64,000 bases of DNA, taken from positions 6,395,001-6,459,000 of the forward strand of contig FNSS01000001.1 in the NCBI GenBank assembly GCA_900104855.1, in the 5' to 3' direction. Of the stretch, positions 54,251 to 62,291 are shown one piece after another; position 1 is the first letter of the stretch, and each line of letters starts with the position of its first letter. This DNA comes from Rhizobiales bacterium GAS188 (GTDB taxonomy: Bacteria > Pseudomonadota > Alphaproteobacteria > Rhizobiales > Beijerinckiaceae). The notes below the pieces were generated by a model, which saw only the letters and a program-made list of their open reading frames with translations, was not told where the DNA came from and made no database searches. Made by a program: the position numbers and the translations under genes.

Positions 54251-55711
54251 ATGGAAGACTACGCCGACAGGCTGCGCGAGGAATGCGGCGTCTTCGGGAT
54301 CTTCGGCCATCCCGACGCTGCCGCCATCACCGCGCTCGGGCTGCATGCGCTTCAGCATCGTGGCCAGGAGGCGACCGGCATCGTCACCTTCGACGGCACG
54401 CGCTTCCATTCCGAGCGCCGGCTCGGGCTCGTGGGTGACGCCTTCTCGGATGAGCGCGTCATCGCCAACCTGCCGGGCGCCAGCGCCATCGGCCATAACC
54501 GCTATTCGACCACGGGCGAAACCGTGTTGCGCAATGTCCAGCCGCTATTCTCCGAGATCACCGGCGGCGGCTTCGCGGTCTGCCATAACGGCAATCTGAC
54601 CAATGCCTTGACGCTGCGCGAAGGGCTCATCCGCGACGGCGCCATCTGCCAGTCGACCTCGGATACCGAGGTGATCTTGCATCTCGTGGCCAGGAGCCGG
54701 AAGAACCGCTTCATCGATCGCTTCATCGACGCGCTGCGCCAGATCGAAGGCGCCTATGCGCTGGTCGGCATCACCAACAAGAAGATCATCGGCGCCCGCG
54801 ATCCGCTCGGCATCCGCCCGCTGGTGATCGGCGAGCTCGGCGGACGCTATATCCTGGCTTCCGAGACCTGCGCCCTCGACATCATCGGTGCGCGCTATGT
54901 CCGCGACGTCAAGAACGGCGAGGTCGTGGTGATCACGGAGGAGGGAATCGAATCGCATTTCCCCTTCCCGCCGCAGCCGATGCGCCCCTGCATCTTCGAA
55001 TACATCTATTTCTCGCGGCCCGATTCCATCGTGAACGGACGTCCCATCTACAGCTTGCGCAAGGCGATGGGCGTGGAGCTCGCCCGCGAAGCTTATGCCA
55101 AGGCCGATGTGGTCGTGCCGGTGCCCGATTCCGGCGTGCCCGCGGCGCTCGGCTTTGCCCAGGAAAGCGGCATCCCCTTCGAGCTCGGCATCATCCGCAA
55201 TCACTATGTCGGGCGCACCTTCATCGAGCCGACCCAGAGCATCCGGGCGCTCGGCGTGCGCATGAAGCACAGCGCCAACCGCGCCGTGGTCGAGGGCAAG
55301 AGCATCGTGCTGATCGACGATTCGATCGTGCGCGGCACCACATCGGTGAAGATCGTGCGCATGATGCGCGAAGCCGGGGCTCTCGAGGTGCATTTCCGCA
55401 TTTCGAGCCCGCCCATCCGTTTTCCCGATTTCTACGGCATCGACACGCCGGTGCGCGACAATCTCTTGGCCGCGACCCATGATCTCGAGGAGATGCGCAG
55501 CTATATCGGTTGCGACAGCCTGGCCTTCCTGTCGGTCGACGGGCTTTACCGCGCCATGGGCGAGGCGGCCCGCGATCCGCGCCGGCCGCAATTCACCGAT
55601 CACTGCTTCACCGGCGATTATCCGACGCCGCTCACCGATGTGGACGGCGCCTCGGGCAGCCTGCGTCAGGGCGGCCCGAAGCAGCTCTCGCTGCTGGCGG
55701 AGGCGGGCTGA
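54251..55711 (+). CDS. purF: amidophosphoribosyltransferase
   Basis: PurF makes phosphoribosylamine from PRPP and glutamine, the first step of purine synthesis. The 486-residue protein has the glutaminase domain with the N-terminal nucleophile cysteine in REECGVFGIFGH (residue 13, so a short propeptide is removed), ALQHRGQEATG, GHNRYSTTG, and the PRPP site IVLIDDSIVRGTTS. ATG 54251 starts MEDYADRLREECG; an in-frame TTG upstream is less likely. Confidence 0.96.
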   Translation: MEDYADRLREECGVFGIFGHPDAAAITALGLHALQHRGQEATGIVTFDGTRFHSERRLGLVGDAFSDERVIANLPGASAIGHNRYSTTGETVLRNVQPLFSEITGGGFAVCHNGNLTNALTLREGLIRDGAICQSTSDTEVILHLVARSRKNRFIDRFIDALRQIEGAYALVGITNKKIIGARDPLGIRPLVIGELGGRYILASETCALDIIGARYVRDVKNGEVVVITEEGIESHFPFPPQPMRPCIFEYIYFSRPDSIVNGRPIYSLRKAMGVELAREAYAKADVVVPVPDSGVPAALGFAQESGIPFELGIIRNHYVGRTFIEPTQSIRALGVRMKHSANRAVVEGKSIVLIDDSIVRGTTSVKIVRMMREAGALEVHFRISSPPIRFPDFYGIDTPVRDNLLAATHDLEEMRSYIGCDSLAFLSVDGLYRAMGEAARDPRRPQFTDHCFTGDYPTPLTDVDGASGSLRQGGPKQLSLLAEAG

Positions 55712-55750
55712 TCGTGCATCCCTGCTCCGGAATCGAGGTCGCGCTGCTCC

Positions 55751-56485
55751 ATGACTGACGAGACTACCGAGACACGCCGCGTCGCTCTGGTCACGGGCGC
55801 CTCGCGCGGCATAGGCCGTGCGGCCGCGCTCGCTTTGGCGCGGGCCGGATGTCATGTCATCGCGCTCGCGCGCACCGTCGGTGGGCTCGAGGAGCTCGAC
55901 GACGTCATCAAGCGCGAAGGCGGCAGCGCCACCCTGGTGCCGGCGGATCTGACGGATTTCCAGGCGCTCGACCGGCTCGGAGTGGCGATTGCCAAGCGCT
56001 GGGGGCGTCTCGACGCCTTTATCGGCAATGCCGGCCTGCTCGGTCCGATCACGCCTCTCGGCCATGTCGAGCCGAGCGCCTGGGATCGCGTCATGGCGAT
56101 CAACGTGACGGCGAATTGGCGCCTGCTGCGCGCCGTCGATCCGAGCCTGCGCGCTTCGCCGAGCGGCCGGGTGGTGTTCGTTTCCTCTGGGGCCGCGACC
56201 AGCTGCCGGGCTTATTGGGGCCCATATTCGGTCTCGAAAGCCGCCCTCGAAGCTCTGGCCCGCACTTATGCGGCCGAGACGGTGACGACCCCGGTCCGCG
56301 TCATGCTGCTCAATCCGGGTCCGCTGCGCACTGCGATGCGTGCCGAGGCAATGCCGGGCGAGGATCCGCTCATGCTCAAGACGCCGCAGGACCTCGCGCC
56401 CTGGTTCGTGAAGCTCACCCAGCCCGACTGGACCGAGACCGGCAAGGTCTTCGATTTCCCAACCCAGGCCGTCATCAGCCGCTGA
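55751..56485 (+). CDS. short-chain dehydrogenase/reductase
   Basis: This 244-residue NAD(P)-dependent oxidoreductase has the cofactor loop TGASRGIGRAAAL and IGNAGLLGP; the catalytic serine lies in VFVSSGAA and tyrosine/lysine in YSVSKAAL. The substrate is unknown. It follows purF by 39 bases, a neighbourhood conserved in rhizobia, so it may be co-transcribed. Its last 11 bases overlap the end of the convergent Rieske gene. Confidence 0.9.
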   Translation: MTDETTETRRVALVTGASRGIGRAAALALARAGCHVIALARTVGGLEELDDVIKREGGSATLVPADLTDFQALDRLGVAIAKRWGRLDAFIGNAGLLGPITPLGHVEPSAWDRVMAINVTANWRLLRAVDPSLRASPSGRVVFVSSGAATSCRAYWGPYSVSKAALEALARTYAAETVTTPVRVMLLNPGPLRTAMRAEAMPGEDPLMLKTPQDLAPWFVKLTQPDWTETGKVFDFPTQAVISR

Positions 56486-57737
56486 GGCAATGCTCGGCGA
56501 GGCGCTCGATATACCAGGTGACGAAATCGTCGACCTGTCCTTCGGTGAAGGGCGAATAGGGGCCCGGCTCATAGGCTGAGCTGCGCACCCCCGCTTGGGT
56601 GCGCTCGACCAGGGCCGCGTCCTGGCCGTTGGTCGCGACCCAGACCTTGGTCAGGTTCTCGACATCGTAATCCTCGCCTTCGACCGCGTCCTTGTGGACG
56701 AGCCAGGTGGTGCGCACCAGCGTCTCGTCGGGCGAGAGCGGCAGCGCGCAGAAGCTGATCGCATGGTCGCTCATGGCGTGATGCCAGGAATTCGGCTGGG
56801 TGTGGATATGCAGGCCGCCGAGCTTGGCCTCGGTGATCTTGCCCATCAGCTTGCGGCAGGCGATCCGCGAATCCATGGTCTGCGATTCGTTTTCGCCGGC
56901 GAGCACCAGGCGCTCGGTGCGAAAGGCCGAAGCCCGGCCCTTCAGATGCTCGACAGCGCTCGACGGATAGCCTTGCGCCTCCCAGGCGGCGACGGTCTCG
57001 CGTGCCGTTTGCGCATAAGCCTCGGCCTCGTTCCGTTGCCGCTCGCTGGCGGCCGCAGGATCGAAGGCGACCGAATATTCGCAGAAGGACTTCAAGAGCT
57101 CCGGATGCGAGGCCCCGCAATGATAGCACTCACGATTATTCTCCATCGTCAGCTTCCAGTTGCCGCGCTCGACGAGGTCGATCTGGGCGGCGACCTTGGT
57201 GTTGCGCAGGTCATGGGGAGCAAGCCGTGGTGCGAGAGACGCCGCGAGGTCGTCAATATCGGCCGGTGCGTCCTCGGCGAGGCAGATGAACATCAGCCCT
57301 TCGATCGAGCGCAGATGGACGGGCTTCAGCCCGTGGCAGGATTTGTCGAAATCCGCGCCCATCTGGCGCGCATTGATCAGCGCCCCGTCGCGCTTATAGG
57401 TCCATTGGTGATAGGGGCAGACGAAGCGGATCACGCGGCCGCGCTCGGCGGTCACGAGCTGGGCGCCCCGATGGCGACACACATTGTGGAAGGCGCGCAT
57501 CTCGCCGTCATCGCCGCGCACCAGGATCACCGATTGCGCGCCGATATCGAGCTTGCGGTAGTCACCCGGTTGCGGCGCTTCGGCTTCGACGCCGGCGAAG
57601 ATCCAATGGCGCCCGAAGATCACGGCGAGGTCGAGGTCGAACACTTCGCGCGAGGTGTAGAAGGGGGCCTCCAGGGTATAACCGGGCCGCCGCGCCTCCA
57701 CGAGGTGGCGGCTATCGAGGGGGGCTCTCATGAGCAT
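56475..57737 (-). CDS. Rieske non-heme iron oxygenase alpha subunit, GbcA-like
   Basis: This 420-residue oxygenase has the Rieske [2Fe-2S] motif CRHRGAQL...CPYHQWTY (CxH...CxxH) in the N-terminal third and the mononuclear iron site ENNRECYHCGASHPE (E/N...H...H) near residue 190. The long blocks ADFDKSCHGLKPVHLRS, PNSWHHAMSDHAISF and TKVWVATNGQDAAL match glycine betaine monooxygenase GbcA, which demethylates glycine betaine to dimethylglycine; stachydrine demethylases are close relatives. No reductase partner (GbcB type) is seen in the window. ATG 57737 has CGGAG upstream; the longer frame to 57812 is not believed. Confidence 0.88.
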   Translation of the reverse strand: MLMRAPLDSRHLVEARRPGYTLEAPFYTSREVFDLDLAVIFGRHWIFAGVEAEAPQPGDYRKLDIGAQSVILVRGDDGEMRAFHNVCRHRGAQLVTAERGRVIRFVCPYHQWTYKRDGALINARQMGADFDKSCHGLKPVHLRSIEGLMFICLAEDAPADIDDLAASLAPRLAPHDLRNTKVAAQIDLVERGNWKLTMENNRECYHCGASHPELLKSFCEYSVAFDPAAASERQRNEAEAYAQTARETVAAWEAQGYPSSAVEHLKGRASAFRTERLVLAGENESQTMDSRIACRKLMGKITEAKLGGLHIHTQPNSWHHAMSDHAISFCALPLSPDETLVRTTWLVHKDAVEGEDYDVENLTKVWVATNGQDAALVERTQAGVRSSAYEPGPYSPFTEGQVDDFVTWYIERLAEHCLSG

Positions 57738-57903
57738 CTGCGGCTCCGTGCACTGCCTGCGACGCAATCTTAGCGTATTCGCGCGAATACGCGACTGCCG
57801 ATTTTGCCGCATCGGCGAGGCGACGGCGATCGAATGTTCGCCGCATGCATCATCTGGTTTGCGTCATTTGGCAAGCCACTCCGGATTGGGCTAGATCGAC
57901 GGC

Positions 57904-58356
57904 GTGACGGACATATTGTTTTATCATCTGCAGGCGCGCTCGCTCGAAGCGGTGCTTCCGCAACTCGTCGAGAAGAGCCTGGAAAGGGCATGGCGCGTCG
58001 TCGTCCAGACCACCACGCGCGAACGCCTCGCCGCGCTCGATGAGCGCCTTTGGACCTATGACGATGCGAGCTTCGTGCCGCATGCGACCGATGAGGACGG
58101 CGACCCGGCGAGCCAGCCCGTCCTCCTGACCACGGCTTCGACGAATCCCAACCGCGCCGCGATCCGCTTCCTGACGGAGGGCGCGTCCATGCCTGAGGAT
58201 GCGGCGAGCTATGAGCGGATCGTGCTCATCTTCGACGGCAACGATCCGGACGCGGTGGCGGCGGCGCGCCTGGCCTGGCGAGGCGTCACGACAGGCGGCT
58301 TTGCCGCGACCTATTGGCGCCAGAACGAGGCCGGCCGCTGGGAGAAGCAGGCATGA
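57904..58356 (+). CDS. holC: DNA polymerase III chi subunit
   Basis: Chi links the clamp loader to single-strand-binding protein at the fork. The 150-residue protein starts TDILFYHLQARSLEAVLPQLVEKSL, and WRVVVQTTTRERLAALDERLWTYDD with FVPHATD is the family pattern. The C terminus FAATYWRQNEAGRWEKQA is typical. The start is GTG 57904. Its stop overlaps the ATG of the next gene (ATGA). Confidence 0.92.
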   Translation: MTDILFYHLQARSLEAVLPQLVEKSLERAWRVVVQTTTRERLAALDERLWTYDDASFVPHATDEDGDPASQPVLLTTASTNPNRAAIRFLTEGASMPEDAASYERIVLIFDGNDPDAVAAARLAWRGVTTGGFAATYWRQNEAGRWEKQA

Positions 58357-58739
58357 GACGGATCGCGGTTGTGCTTTGCCTGGCATCGGCGCCGATGGCC
58401 GGCGGCTGCACGGTCGATGCCACCGGCTTTGCGACCGACTTCCACAGCTATCACCAGGGCACGGTGCGCGCCTCGACCGCCGAGGCGCTGGTCGGGCCCG
58501 ATGGCCGCTGCGAAAGCGATATCAGCCTCGATCCCTCGCTGCTGCGCCAGCCGAGTTCGGCGGGAGTGCCGCTCGGCTCGACGGAATGCGAGCTGGTGGC
58601 GCGCCTCGGCGGACCTTATTCGGTTGAGATCCGGCGCGGGCCGGCAGGCGAGAGGCTGGCGCGGCTCACCTATGTGTCGGGCGCGCGCATCGGCGTCTAT
58701 GCCTTCACCAATAACCGCCTCACCGCCATCGAGCACTGA
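58353..58739 (+). CDS. putative small exported lipoprotein of unknown function
   Basis: This 128-residue protein has a signal peptide RRIAVVLCLASAPMAGGC; the AGGC resembles a lipobox, though it lacks the usual leucine. The mature part has RCESDISLDPSLLRQP and ARLTYVSGARIGVYAFTNNRL, a short beta-rich domain. I do not recognise the family. It starts within the holC stop (ATGA), so it is translated from the same mRNA. Confidence 0.65.
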   Translation: MRRIAVVLCLASAPMAGGCTVDATGFATDFHSYHQGTVRASTAEALVGPDGRCESDISLDPSLLRQPSSAGVPLGSTECELVARLGGPYSVEIRRGPAGERLARLTYVSGARIGVYAFTNNRLTAIEH

Positions 58740-58758
58740 GCGCCACTCCCGGTGACCC

Positions 58759-59229
58759 ATGAGCCGCGACAACCTCGACATCGTGCCGATCCGCGGCAGC
58801 CTGCCTGAGGGGTTCGAGTTGTTGCTGGCGGAGGCCAGGCGCGAGGGCCATGAATTCCTGGACCGCCTGCATAATGGGTTCGGCAAGGGCAGCGAGGCTT
58901 ATGACGGGCCGCGCGAAGGCGCCTTCGCCGCCTTCCTCGGCGGACGCCTTGCCGGGGTGGGTTCGATCGCGGTCGATCCCTATCTCGGCGATCCGGAGAT
59001 CGGGCGCCTCCGGCATGTCTTCGTCGGCGAGGCGGCGCGCCGCAAGGGCATCGCGGAGGCACTCGTGACCACCTGCCTCGAGCGTGGGCGCGGCTTTACC
59101 CTGATCAGGCTGCGCACGCGAAATCCCGATGCGGCGCGTCTCTATGAGCGGCTCGGCTTCACGCCGGTTGCGCTCGCGGGCACGACGCATGTCTACCGCC
59201 CCTCGGCCGCGCCGGCCGGCGGCGGCTGA
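58759..59229 (+). CDS. GNAT family N-acetyltransferase
   Basis: This 156-residue enzyme would transfer acetyl from acetyl-CoA to an unknown amine. The GNAT core is clear: RHVFVGEAARRKGIAEAL (CoA loop, RxxGxA) and RLRTRNPDAARLYERLGF. It starts 19 bases after the lipoprotein gene and ends 13 bases before the phosphotransferase gene, so an operon from holC onward is likely. Confidence 0.88.
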   Translation: MSRDNLDIVPIRGSLPEGFELLLAEARREGHEFLDRLHNGFGKGSEAYDGPREGAFAAFLGGRLAGVGSIAVDPYLGDPEIGRLRHVFVGEAARRKGIAEALVTTCLERGRGFTLIRLRTRNPDAARLYERLGFTPVALAGTTHVYRPSAAPAGGG

Positions 59230-59242
59230 CGACGCCTCCGCC

Positions 59243-60193
59243 ATGGATCCGTTTCCGAGATTCACGAATGACATGACCTTCGATGCCTGGCGCGCAGACC
59301 CGTCGCAATGGCTGCCGCTGGCGATCGACATTGCGCACCATCATTCCATGCCCCATGCGGACCTTCACGTATTCCCCACCGGGACAAATCTCGTCGTCGC
59401 TCTCAACTGCTCGCTCATCCTGAAGATCTTTCCTCCGACGCTGCGACATCAATTCGTGTCGGAGCGCGCCTCGCTGTCGCAGCTCCGGAATCGGCTCGAC
59501 GTCGCCGTCCCGGAGATCGTGCTGGAGGGGGAACGCGACCAATGGCCCTATCTGGTGATGACGCGCCTCGACGGCATCTTAGGGACGGAAGCTTGGCCGC
59601 TGCTGCCGGAGGATCAGAAGGAGATCGTCCTTGGCCAGATCGGCGAGACCATTGCGCAGGTGCAGCGTGTTCCGGTCGGAGACCTGGCGCGCCTCGAACC
59701 TCGCTGGAAGGAATTCATCCTCAGGCAGATCGACGGATGCCGGGCGCGACATCTGCGCCTCGGATTGCCGCAAAAATATCTGGACGGGCTCGACGACTTG
59801 CTCGGCGCGGCGCCAGCGCTGATCCCCATGGACGCAAGCCCGGTCATCCTCACCGGCGAATACACGCCCGAGAATTTTCTCCTGGCGCATGGTGCCGACG
59901 GTTGGCGGCTGTCGGGCCTCATCGATTTCGGCGACGTCATGACGGGGTGGGGCGAGTACGACCTTCTTGGCCCAAGCGCCTTCATGACTTCTGGCATGCC
60001 GGGCCGCGTCCGGAACTTGTTTCGGGGCTTTGGATATTCACAAGCCGATATGGGCCCGATATTGAATCGACGGCTGATGACGCTCCTTTTCCTGCATCGC
60101 TTCAGCGATCCGGCCCGGCAGATCGGCATCGAGGGCTGGCAGCAGAAGACCGACAGCTTAGGCGATCTCGAGCGGCTCCTCTGGCCGGTTTGA
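59243..60193 (+). CDS. aminoglycoside phosphotransferase-fold protein (APH/choline kinase superfamily)
   Basis: This 316-residue protein-kinase-like phosphotransferase has the ATP lysine in LILKIFPP, the catalytic loop region LTGEYTPENFLLAH (where most members have HGDLHPGN; here the H-D pair is replaced by TGEYTPEN), and the metal-binding DFG-like LIDFGDVMTG. The substrate is unknown. The altered catalytic loop lacks the usual aspartate, so activity is uncertain. The start could also be ATG 59273. Confidence 0.78.
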   Translation: MDPFPRFTNDMTFDAWRADPSQWLPLAIDIAHHHSMPHADLHVFPTGTNLVVALNCSLILKIFPPTLRHQFVSERASLSQLRNRLDVAVPEIVLEGERDQWPYLVMTRLDGILGTEAWPLLPEDQKEIVLGQIGETIAQVQRVPVGDLARLEPRWKEFILRQIDGCRARHLRLGLPQKYLDGLDDLLGAAPALIPMDASPVILTGEYTPENFLLAHGADGWRLSGLIDFGDVMTGWGEYDLLGPSAFMTSGMPGRVRNLFRGFGYSQADMGPILNRRLMTLLFLHRFSDPARQIGIEGWQQKTDSLGDLERLLWPV

Positions 60194-60215
60194 AGCAAAG
60201 GAGCGGGCGCGACGC

Positions 60216-60836
60216 ATGCTTCCGGTATCGGCAGTTCTCTTCGACATGAACGAGGTGCTTTGCCGCTACGACAAGGCGGCCCGGGTCACGAGTCTTGCCC
60301 ATGCGTCCGGGCAAGGCCCGTCCTTGATCGAAGCCGCGATATGGGAGGCGGGCTACGAGGACCTCGGTGATAGCGGGGCGATCGATGCGGAGGAATATCT
60401 GCGCGGCTTCGGCCAGCGGATCGGCTATGCCCTGTCCCTGCAGGAGTGGGTTGCGGCATTGAGGGCGGCCCTTACCCCGCTGCCCGAAGCCCTCGCGCTC
60501 GCAGCCCGAATCGGGCGCGAGGCGCGGATCGCCGTCTTGACCAACAACAACCTCCTGGTCGCTCGGGAGATCGACGCGGTCTTCCCCGAGCTTCGGTCCG
60601 TTTTCAGCGACACTATCTTCGTGTCGGCCGAATTCCACGCCCGCAAGCCTGACCCGGAAGTCTATCTTCGCTGCGTGGCGAGGCTTGGCGTATCGCCCCA
60701 GGCGACCCTTTTTGTCGACGACAGTCCCCTGAATGTCGCAGGCGCCGAGCAGGCGAGGCTGCAGGCGCACTGCTACACGAACGCAAAGTCCCTCGCAGAG
60801 GCGCTCGCCGGCTATGGGCTCCTGCGCCAAACCTAA
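60216..60836 (+). CDS. HAD-family hydrolase
   Basis: This 206-residue small phosphatase of the haloacid dehalogenase superfamily has the nucleophile in AVLFDMNEVL (D present, the second acid replaced by N), motif II IAVLTNNN, motif III lysine in FHARKPDPEVYL and motif IV LFVDDSPLNV. The substrate is unknown; it resembles YihX-type sugar phosphatases. AAGGAG lies about 12 bases before the ATG. It is the last gene of the run that begins with holC. Confidence 0.85.
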   Translation: MLPVSAVLFDMNEVLCRYDKAARVTSLAHASGQGPSLIEAAIWEAGYEDLGDSGAIDAEEYLRGFGQRIGYALSLQEWVAALRAALTPLPEALALAARIGREARIAVLTNNNLLVAREIDAVFPELRSVFSDTIFVSAEFHARKPDPEVYLRCVARLGVSPQATLFVDDSPLNVAGAEQARLQAHCYTNAKSLAEALAGYGLLRQT

Positions 60837-60855
60837 TTCTTACCAGGCCTCATTC

Positions 60856-61686
60856 TTATTTCGGCGTGTCCTGCGCAGGTGGCGTCGCCGCTGCGACATC
60901 CGGACGGGCCTTCGGCACCCTGGCGCGGCGTCCTTGCACCAGCGTGGTGATGGCGCCACGCAGGGTGCGCACATCCTGCTCGGTGAGCTGCATGCGATGC
61001 AGCACATTGCGCAGATTGCGCGCCATGATCTCCTTACGCTCCACCGGCAGGAAATAATTGCAGGCCGCGAGCTCGGTCTCGACATAGCCGATGAAGGAGA
61101 GAAGCGTCGCCTTGGCGGCGAGCGGTCCGGCATCGGGCACGATCAGCGGATGAGTTGCGGCATGGCTCACGCGGAACCATTCATAGCCGATGAGCAGCAC
61201 GGCCTGGGCGAGGTTGAGCGACGCATAGGCCGGGCTCACCTGGAAGGTGATGGCGACATCCGCAAGCGACACCTCGTCATTGGTGAGGCCGTTGCGCTCG
61301 CGCCCGAACAGGATGCCGGCCCGCGAGCCGCCGGCGAGGCCGGACGCCATCTGGTCGATGGCGGCGCCCGGTGTCAGCACCGGCTTCAGCTGGTGGCGAT
61401 CGCGCGCCGTCGTCGCATAGACGAGGTTGAGATCGGCGATCGCCTCCGCCACGCTGCCGAAGAGCTTCGCTCCGTCGAGGATATAGGCAGCGCCCGAAGC
61501 CGCCGAGCGCGCGCCCTTTTTCGGCCAGCCGTCGCGCGGCGCGACGAGACGCAGCTCCGACAGGCCGAAATTCGCCATGGCGCGCGCGCACATGCCGATA
61601 TTCTCGGCGAGCTGGGGCGCCACCAGGATGATCGCCGGACCGCCCTCCAGGCGCGTCTGGGTGCGATCGGTGCCGGAACCAGGCAA
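60856..61686 (-). CDS. trmJ: tRNA/rRNA 2'-O-methyltransferase, TrmJ type
   Basis: This 276-residue SPOUT methyltransferase modifies ribose of tRNA position 32. The start is PAIILVAPQLAENIGMCARAM (the N-E-N region of the family), followed by YATTARDRHQLKPV, the knot motif GILFGRERNGLTNDE and SLNLAQAVLLIGYE. The start is a TTG at 61686 with GGAG upstream; no ATG fits the conserved N terminus. It lies 12 bases downstream of the DUF2237 gene, in the same operon. Confidence 0.9.
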   Translation of the reverse strand: MPGSGTDRTQTRLEGGPAIILVAPQLAENIGMCARAMANFGLSELRLVAPRDGWPKKGARSAASGAAYILDGAKLFGSVAEAIADLNLVYATTARDRHQLKPVLTPGAAIDQMASGLAGGSRAGILFGRERNGLTNDEVSLADVAITFQVSPAYASLNLAQAVLLIGYEWFRVSHAATHPLIVPDAGPLAAKATLLSFIGYVETELAACNYFLPVERKEIMARNLRNVLHRMQLTEQDVRTLRGAITTLVQGRRARVPKARPDVAAATPPAQDTPK

Positions 61687-61698
61687 GGGATGCTCCGC

Positions 61699-62100
61699 TC
61701 AGGACAGGTCGATGGCGTGCCGCTTGAGGTCGGAAAGCCCGCAATAATCGAGCGCGCTCGCCTCCGTGGCACGCAGCACCACGCGTGGCGCGCTATCCGC
61801 CTCGAGGGCCTCTCGCCAGCGTGGCGCGCACAAGCACCAGCGATCGCCGGGCTTCAGGCCCGCAAACCCGAAATCGGGCATCGGCGTCGACAGGTCATTG
61901 CCGCTCGCCTTGGAGAAGGCGAGGAACTCGGCCGTCATGACGGCGCACACCGTATGGCTCCCGACATCCTCGCGGCTGGTGTCGCAGCAGCCATTGCGGA
62001 AGAAGCCGGTCATGGGGTTGAGCGAGCAGGGCTCGAGCGCGCCGCCGAGCACATTCTTGGAAGGGCGACCTCCACCGCCTCCGCCTTCAGTCCTGAACAT
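61699..62100 (-). CDS. DUF2237 family protein
   Basis: This 133-residue protein matches the DUF2237 family almost throughout: NVLGGALEPCSLNPMTGFF, RNGCCDTSREDVGSHTVCAV, FLAFSKASGNDLSTPMP and GLKPGDRWCLCAPRWREAL. The conserved cysteines suggest a metal or redox role, but no function is known. A run of five or six glycines precedes the domain. It is co-directional with trmJ. Confidence 0.9.
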   Translation of the reverse strand: MFRTEGGGGGGRPSKNVLGGALEPCSLNPMTGFFRNGCCDTSREDVGSHTVCAVMTAEFLAFSKASGNDLSTPMPDFGFAGLKPGDRWCLCAPRWREALEADSAPRVVLRATEASALDYCGLSDLKRHAIDLS

Positions 62101-62291
62101 GATGTCCTCCGCGCTGCGCCGTCACTCTAGCCGCTCCCGCGGCTCAAGTCAGCGCTTGCCGCTGTCCGTTTCGCAGGCAGCCACGAGCCATGACGCAAGC
62201 GTGATGCTGGCAATCGCTTCCCGAGCCGTCGCTTTTGTGGTGCAAAGAGGCGAGCTTGAGATCCCTTCCCGCAAGGCCGCCAGAGATAGTC

